A stretch of DNA of 9,460 nucleotides from an uncultured Clostridia bacterium (GTDB lineage: Bacteria; Bacillota; Clostridia; Oscillospirales; Oscillospiraceae), in NCBI GenBank assembly GCA_945487445.1, contig CALYTU010000056.1, positions 1 to 9,460 on the forward strand, written 5' to 3'. This document shows, in pieces, positions 6,579 to 9,460 of this stretch. The notes below the pieces were generated by a model. It searched no databases, was not told the DNA's origin, and saw only the letters and a list, made by a program, of their open reading frames with translations. Both the position numbers and the translations under genes were made by a program. How positions within the stretch are numbered: the first letter of the stretch is position 1; the number at the start of each line of letters is the position of its first letter.

Positions 6579-7154
6579 ATGGCACAGTCCAATCGTGAAG
6601 AACAGGTCCGGGGTGAGATCTTCCTCAACCAGGATGAAAAGCTGCTCTGTACCGCCGGTACTTCGCAGCTGGAGCGTTATCTGGAAAAGGGCAAAGTGTC
6701 AAAAAGCTTCGCCGTCCTCTCCGACCGGGCCATCTACTGCAAGGGCAAGTGCTGCGTCAGCCGCGACCGCCGCAGCTATACCACCCGTCAGACCGATTTC
6801 CGCATTGATCTGGAGGAGTTTCAGGGCCTCAAGTATCTTCAGCACAGGAACCAGCTTCTGCTGACGCTCGCCTTCTTCTTCCTGCTGCTCGGCCCGGCTC
6901 TTCTGATTCTCGACAGAGTGATCCGCTTCGGCGACGGGATCGTCCTGAATCCCACCCTGGACGCCATGATTTGCCTGCTTCTTTCAGGCGTGTTCTTCCT
7001 GCTGTACAACATCCACAAAAAAACGCTGCTGGAGCTGGTCCACACAAACGGCAGCATCGGGCTTCCGCTGCGCGACTTGCCTGAAAAGGAGGAACACCTG
7101 TTCCTCCGCTATCTGCGGGCTTTCCTGCTCAGCCGCGAGAACCCCAAGGCTTGA
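6579..7154 (+). CDS. Two-helix membrane protein of unknown function
   Basis: A 191-aa protein. Residues 1-90 are soluble, with a pattern (FAVLSDRAIYCKGKCC, then TTRQTDFRIDLEEFQGLKYL) resembling the beta-rich bacterial PH-like domains in which a nucleotide- or lipid-independent LTN/SDRAIY-type strand pair occurs; this is only a resemblance. Two hydrophobic segments follow at about residues 92-112 (LLLTLAFFFLLLGPALLI) and 127-144 (DAMICLLLSGVFFLLY), forming a helical hairpin. A cytosolic-looking tail of about 45 residues ends LLSRENPKA. There is no signal peptide and no catalytic motif I recognise. The start is set by AGGAGG (6567-6572) six bases before the ATG and by the promoter just upstream. 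It is a single-gene unit, divergent from mnmG, with a strong terminator 66 bases after its stop. Function unknown. Confidence 0.8.
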   Translation: MAQSNREEQVRGEIFLNQDEKLLCTAGTSQLERYLEKGKVSKSFAVLSDRAIYCKGKCCVSRDRRSYTTRQTDFRIDLEEFQGLKYLQHRNQLLLTLAFFFLLLGPALLILDRVIRFGDGIVLNPTLDAMICLLLSGVFFLLYNIHKKTLLELVHTNGSIGLPLRDLPEKEEHLFLRYLRAFLLSRENPKA

Positions 7155-7173
7155 TCCCACTTGACCTGATACG

Positions 7174-7212
7174 AAACGCTCCGTCCATTCAGGGCGTTGT
7201 TCATAAGACAGT
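7174..7212 (+). repeat. Left member of an inverted repeat pair bracketing the VOC gene
   Basis: Begins AAACGCTCCG and ends GTTCATAAGACAGT. Both blocks recur, 38 instead of 39 bases apart end to end, on the opposite strand at 7975-8012. Between them AACGCTC pairs with GGGCGTT, one pair being a G-T wobble, giving a 7-bp stem with a 10-base loop. Just outside lies a 19-base stretch (7152-7170) that matches 8028-8046 in direct orientation at 15 of 19 positions. Confidence 0.6.
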
Positions 7213-7220
7213 AAAATATG

Positions 7221-7256
7221 CAAAAGGCGTGACCAATAAAAAGGTCACGCCTTTTG
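7221..7256 (+). terminator. Strong intrinsic terminator, bidirectional in form
   Basis: A perfect 14-bp stem (CAAAAGGCGTGACC with its complement) around the 8-base loop AATAAAAA. The 3' arm ends in CCTTTTG on the plus strand, and the 5' arm gives TTTTG on the minus strand. It should end the plus-strand membrane protein transcript. Confidence 0.85.
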
Positions 7257-7283
7257 CCTTAAGAGGATAGCTGCTTTAGCGGT

Positions 7284-7304
7284 GCAAGGGGTGCAATCCC
7301 TTGC
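7284..7304. other. Hairpin GCAAGGG/CCCTTGC between two terminators
   Basis: A 7-bp perfect stem with the 7-base loop GTGCAAT. The GTGCAAG..GTGCAAT repetition and the location between two stronger hairpins are notable, but no T-run follows on either strand and I see no function. Confidence 0.4.
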
Positions 7305-7323
7305 TCGTGGCACAGCGACACAA

Positions 7324-7355
7324 AACGCCCCGGACATTTAGGTGTCCGGGGCGTT
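7324..7355 (-). terminator. Intrinsic terminator for the VOC gene
   Basis: A perfect 13-bp GC-rich stem (AACGCCCCGGACA and its complement) with a 6-base loop. On the minus strand the stem runs into TTTTG, giving a short T-run, so it fits termination of the minus-strand VOC transcript 85 bases after its stop. On the plus strand no T-run follows. Confidence 0.75.
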
Positions 7356-7439
7356 CAGCCTCACAGAGCACACATACGGAGCTTGTCCCGTATAGAAGTG
7401 CGCCCTTGTATCTGTTCGACTAACTGGAAGTTGTCGACA

Positions 7440-7850
7440 TTATAGATCCTTATCCTCATAGGGCTTGTTCCAAGAACCGATCTCGATGATATTTCCTTCT
7501 GGGTCAGCAATAAAGCACGTCCTTTGTCCCCAAGGCTCAGTAGTTGGTTCTAACAAAGAAGTTGCGCCATGGTCAATAGCATTTTTATATTGCTTATCAA
7601 CTTCCTCGTATGTGTCAACATACAACGCCATCTCAGAATGTGCATTTACTCCCGTAAGATACTCATATCTTTTGCTTGTTAGTTTTTCGAAATCATTTCT
7701 CCCATAAAGCAAAAAGAGGGTGCCATCCTTTACTAAGTATACATTATCAGTGTTTTCATCTTCTTTGATCTCAAATCCTAATACATCTCGATAAAACTGG
7801 ATCATTGTTGCCATGTTCTTAACGAACAGCCCATATCCATCCAATCTCAT
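7440..7850 (-). CDS. VOC-fold protein (glyoxalase/bleomycin-resistance superfamily)
   Basis: A 136-aa single-domain protein with two beta-alpha-beta-beta-beta modules: MRLDGYGLFVKNMATMIQFYRDVLGFEI and the closing PWGQRTCFIADPEGNIIEIGSW, a strong VOC signature. Metal-ligand candidates are H71 (NAHSEMALYV) and E123 (NIIEIG). The usual first-strand His is absent (DGYGLF), so metal use is uncertain, and the substrate cannot be told from sequence (glyoxalase-like, antibiotic-binding or other). The ATG at 7848-7850 is preceded by AAGGAG at 9 bases; the frame continues upstream through AT-rich non-coding sequence and is not used. The gene is clearly more AT-rich and uses more A/T-ending codons than every neighbour. 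It stands alone between terminators and inverted repeats. I infer acquisition by transfer. Confidence 0.88.
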   Translation of the reverse strand: MRLDGYGLFVKNMATMIQFYRDVLGFEIKEDENTDNVYLVKDGTLFLLYGRNDFEKLTSKRYEYLTGVNAHSEMALYVDTYEEVDKQYKNAIDHGATSLLEPTTEPWGQRTCFIADPEGNIIEIGSWNKPYEDKDL

Positions 7851-7974
7851 TACAATACACTCCTTATTCGGCCAAATCCCGATTTGTATATCTTGTCGGC
7901 CCCATATTATCATATAACAGGATAAGATACAAGAGCAGCTACAGCAGCGCAAATTCATCAAACTGTGGCTGTTA

Positions 7975-8012
7975 ACTGTCTTATGAACACCCGCCTTCCG
8001 GGCGGAGCGTTT
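7975..8012 (-). repeat. Right member of the inverted repeat pair
   Basis: On the minus strand it begins AAACGCTCCG and ends GTTCATAAGACAGT, identical in these two blocks to 7174-7212. The middle differs. Here it forms CCGCCC-GGAA-GGCGGG (7990-8005), and it can also form the outer AACGCTC/GGGTGTT stem seen in the left copy, with a C-to-T change that keeps a G-T wobble. It lies between the VOC leader and the alkylation repair gene. Without a T-run it would be at best a weak terminator for the latter. Confidence 0.6.
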
Positions 8013-8052
8013 GCGTATGATTCTGACTGACCCTACTTGACGCGATGACTGC

Positions 8053-8688
8053 CTAACGCCCCCTGCATCGCGGTCTGAGCTGCTTGAAGGATTCCTTCCA
8101 GGCATCGGAAATACGGTAGGAGTCACAGATCTTTTGAATGGCCTTGCCGTTCATATTGTAGCGCAGATCATTGTCCGCCATCCAGGCATGCACCTGATCC
8201 GGCTCACAAACGGCCAGCTCCGCGATCAGCCAGGCCTCTGCCATCTGAACATAATATTCCCCGTCGTTCTTCATCAAAGGCAGCAGCTCCGCTGCGTGTC
8301 CGCGGCCCAGACGTGAAATGAAGAGGACGTAGCCCCAGCGACGGATAAAGGGGTCTGCGTCCCGGAGATAGCCCTTTGCGTAGGACAGAGCTTGATCAAA
8401 TGGCAGGTCCGCCACGAAGGAAATCAACTGATCCGTGTGCCACCAGTCGGAAAACATCAGGTTCTCATGAATGAAGGCCATGCGGCTTTGCACGTCTCGG
8501 ATCTGCTTCAGGTTGACATAATAATAAATTCGGTGAAGGTCCTGCTCCGCCAACACGTGTTCGCGCAGGGCGGACACATCCGCTTTCTCCCGGACCAGTT
8601 TTACGATCAAACGGTCGAGGTCTGCAGTCTTGTAGCCTGCCGGAAGTGCATCCAGCTCCCGCCGGACATCGGCCTTGGTCAGCTTCAT
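8053..8688 (-). CDS. AlkD-like DNA alkylation repair protein
   Basis: A 211-aa all-helical protein of the HEAT-repeat DNA alkylation repair family. Family members excise N3/N7-alkylated bases from DNA. Visible features are the helix pair DVQSRMAFIHENLMFSDWW with W82/W83 and D86 (the W-x3-D spacing of the AlkD Trp109-Asp113 pair), the DADPFIRRWGYVLFIS helix with R116/R117 (AlkD Arg148 region), and YVQMAEAWLIAEL with W153. The C-terminus NGKAIQKICDSYRIS is typical of one subfamily. Catalytic activity is inferred; AlkD relatives lacking activity are known. The start is ATG at 8686-8688 with AAAGGA at 6 bases. It follows the acetyltransferase gene by 45 bases and is probably co-transcribed. Confidence 0.88.
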   Translation of the reverse strand: MKLTKADVRRELDALPAGYKTADLDRLIVKLVREKADVSALREHVLAEQDLHRIYYYVNLKQIRDVQSRMAFIHENLMFSDWWHTDQLISFVADLPFDQALSYAKGYLRDADPFIRRWGYVLFISRLGRGHAAELLPLMKNDGEYYVQMAEAWLIAELAVCEPDQVHAWMADNDLRYNMNGKAIQKICDSYRISDAWKESFKQLRPRCRGR

Positions 8689-8733
8689 TTCGAGTCCTTT
8701 CTGGGCGGACGCATCCGCCCCGAGGTAATCTTT

Positions 8734-9240
8734 TCAGATCAGCTCAAGTGTCATGCAGTCCACATCAATATACTCACCATTGATTTTGAAGTATTTTGGG
8801 AAGATGCCAAAGCTGCGAAAGCCGAATTTGCGATAAAGGGCTTTGGCGCGCTCATTATCAGAACGCACCTCCAGGTACAAGAGCTCCGCGCCGGTCTCGC
8901 AGGCGAAAGAAATCATCCGCTCCATCAATCCCGTGCCGATATGACAGCCCCAATACTCCCGCAAAACGGAAATAGCCAAACTGCGCCGATGAAACAAGCG
9001 GGGTTTGGTGCTCCCGTTCACGGAGGCGTTGCCCACGATCCTGTCCCCGTCGAAGGCAAGAAAGATACGGCTGCATTCGCTCTGTGCAATGCGATTAAGA
9101 TGCAATTCCTCTTGTTCCACAGAAAAGGGAATCCCTTCCGAACCAAAGGTCAGGTTATTGCTCTCGCCGCCCACGATCTTAAGATACTCCAAAATCTTCG
9201 CCGCGTCCGTAACAACGGCTTCCCTGTAGGTGATGTACAT
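8734..9240 (-). CDS. GNAT-family N-acetyltransferase
   Basis: A 168-aa protein of the Gcn5-related fold that transfers acetyl from acetyl-CoA to an amine. Motif A is LAISVLREYWGCHIGTGLMERM at about residues 88-109 (pyrophosphate-binding H-I-G-T-G loop). Motif B is VRSDNERAKALYRKFGF at about 125-141, followed by the closing DVDCMTLEL strand. The arrangement is closest to RimI/small-molecule acetyltransferases; the substrate is not predictable. The frame also opens at a GTG at 9249, but that GTG is part of an AGAGGTG ribosome binding site 6 bases before the ATG at 9238-9240, which is chosen (MYITYREA). The gene starts 30 bases from a diverged MITE core, so its promoter must lie within or beyond that repeat. 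First gene of a likely two-gene unit with the alkylation repair gene. Confidence 0.9.
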   Translation of the reverse strand: MYITYREAVVTDAAKILEYLKIVGGESNNLTFGSEGIPFSVEQEELHLNRIAQSECSRIFLAFDGDRIVGNASVNGSTKPRLFHRRSLAISVLREYWGCHIGTGLMERMISFACETGAELLYLEVRSDNERAKALYRKFGFRSFGIFPKYFKINGEYIDVDCMTLELI

Positions 9241-9246
9241 GAATTG

Positions 9247-9253
9247 CACCTCT
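9247..9253 (-). promoter_or_regulatory. Ribosome binding site deciding the acetyltransferase start
   Basis: AGAGGTG on the minus strand, six bases (CAATTC) before the ATG at 9240. The in-frame GTG at 9247-9249 lies inside this site, so it is unlikely to be the initiator. Confidence 0.65.
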
Positions 9254-9270
9254 CTATGATACGTTACCTC

Positions 9271-9352
9271 GTCAATGCGAAGCTAACAAAAGCCGAGAAT
9301 TCCGTAAGTTACCCGCAAAAAGGAACGGATTTCTCACTTCGTTCGAAATGAC
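9271..9352. repeat. Diverged third copy of the MITE core (82 bp)
   Basis: Runs from GTCA to TGAC and is exactly as long (82 bp) as the cores of copies A (2949-3030) and B (4360-4441). The right half is nearly identical from CGCAAAAAGGAACGG to CGAAATGAC. The left half has many substitutions but aligns without gaps. The outer GTATCT ends are missing and I see no target duplication. It is an older or different subfamily copy with a decayed left arm, which no longer pairs well with the right arm. Confidence 0.75.
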
Positions 9353-9365
9353 AGATGATCCGGAA

Positions 9366-9396
9366 TGAAAAACCGCGCTCCTCACGCAACGCGGTT
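9366..9396 (-). terminator. Intrinsic terminator for a gene entering from the right edge
   Basis: On the minus strand AACCGCG and CGCGGTT form a 7-bp stem with a 12-base loop, running directly into a TTTTT tract. This implies a minus-strand gene ending a few bases to its right. Confidence 0.65.
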
Positions 9397-9407
9397 GAGT
9401 GTTGGCA

Positions 9408-9460
9408 TTATCTATTTTCCCAGGTAGGCCAAGGATCGTCTTTTGCGTTCGCAAACAGCC
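9408..9460 (-). CDS. Possible 3' end of a minus-strand gene cut by the window edge
   Basis: Two minus-strand frames end just before the terminator: one ends ...AKDDPWPTWENR with TAA at 9408-9410, the other ...ERKRRSLAYLGK with TAG at 9412-9414. Either could be the tail of a real protein, but about 15 codons are too few to decide. No product can be named. Confidence 0.35.
   Translation of the reverse strand, partial: LFANAKDDPWPTWENR

Noticed and set aside
7408..7417. GTATCTGTTC, identical to the outer 10 bases of the MITE
   Set aside because: No matching second end or core nearby, and a 10-base match is not very unlikely in a window this size.
7416..7437. Short bulged hairpin just after the VOC stop (TCGAC...GTCGA)
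   Set aside because: No T-run follows on the minus strand, and a better terminator lies at 7324-7355.
9272..9454. Minus-strand frame of 60 codons at the right edge
   Set aside because: Its C-terminal half is the translated MITE core (VISNEVRNPFLFAG), and it crosses the terminator at 9366-9396; not a gene.
1..9460. CRISPR arrays, tRNA/rRNA genes, riboswitches, transposase or phage genes
   Set aside because: None seen on reading both strands; the repeated sequences are MITE copies and hairpins, not spaced direct repeats.

Overview
The window reads like a chromosomal segment of a GC-rich, low-level-annotated gut-type Clostridia (Oscillospiraceae-like) Firmicute. The grounds are strong AGGAGG-type ribosome binding sites, sigma-A promoters of TTGACA/TATAAT type, an nnrD - lipoprotein - alr gene order known from Bacilli and Clostridia, and palindromic repeats of the GTCATTTCGA...TCGAAATGAC kind. 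The genus assignment is an inference, not a match.

Region 1 (about 55-6430) is entirely on the minus strand. In transcription order it holds mnmG (tRNA wobble uridine modification), a small metal-type cupin, a radical SAM/SPASM protein, a short cysteine-containing reading frame that has lost its 5' end, nnrD (NAD(P)H-hydrate repair), a lipoprotein of the YdcC/GerS type, and alr (alanine racemase, D-Ala for the cell wall). Spacings are short or overlapping: ATGA between the small ORF and nnrD, and a 29-base overlap between lipoprotein and alr. Two 123-bp MITE-like elements, 121/123 identical, break this array. Each is flanked by its own perfect 8-bp target duplication. One sits between mnmG and the cupin gene, directly in front of the cupin ribosome binding site. 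The other sits between the radical SAM gene and the small ORF/nnrD. Removing them in silico brings the genes back to operon-like spacing.

Region 2 (about 6430-7155): mnmG and a plus-strand membrane protein of unknown function are divergently transcribed from a short intergenic region in which both sigma-A promoters can be read.

Region 3 (about 7155-8050) holds a cluster of hairpins including two terminators, and an isolated AT-rich VOC (glyoxalase/bleomycin-resistance fold) gene. It is bracketed by a pair of about 38-nt inverted repeats and looks like an acquired segment.

Region 4 (about 8050-9460), minus strand: a GNAT acetyltransferase followed by an AlkD-like DNA alkylation repair protein, preceded by a third, diverged copy of the MITE core, then a terminator and possibly the 3' end of a further gene that runs off the window.

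Most genes are ordinary housekeeping or accessory genes. The most interesting parts are the recently mobile MITE family with clear target duplications, the gene fragment it seems to have broken next to a radical SAM/SPASM gene, and the inverted-repeat-bracketed VOC segment.
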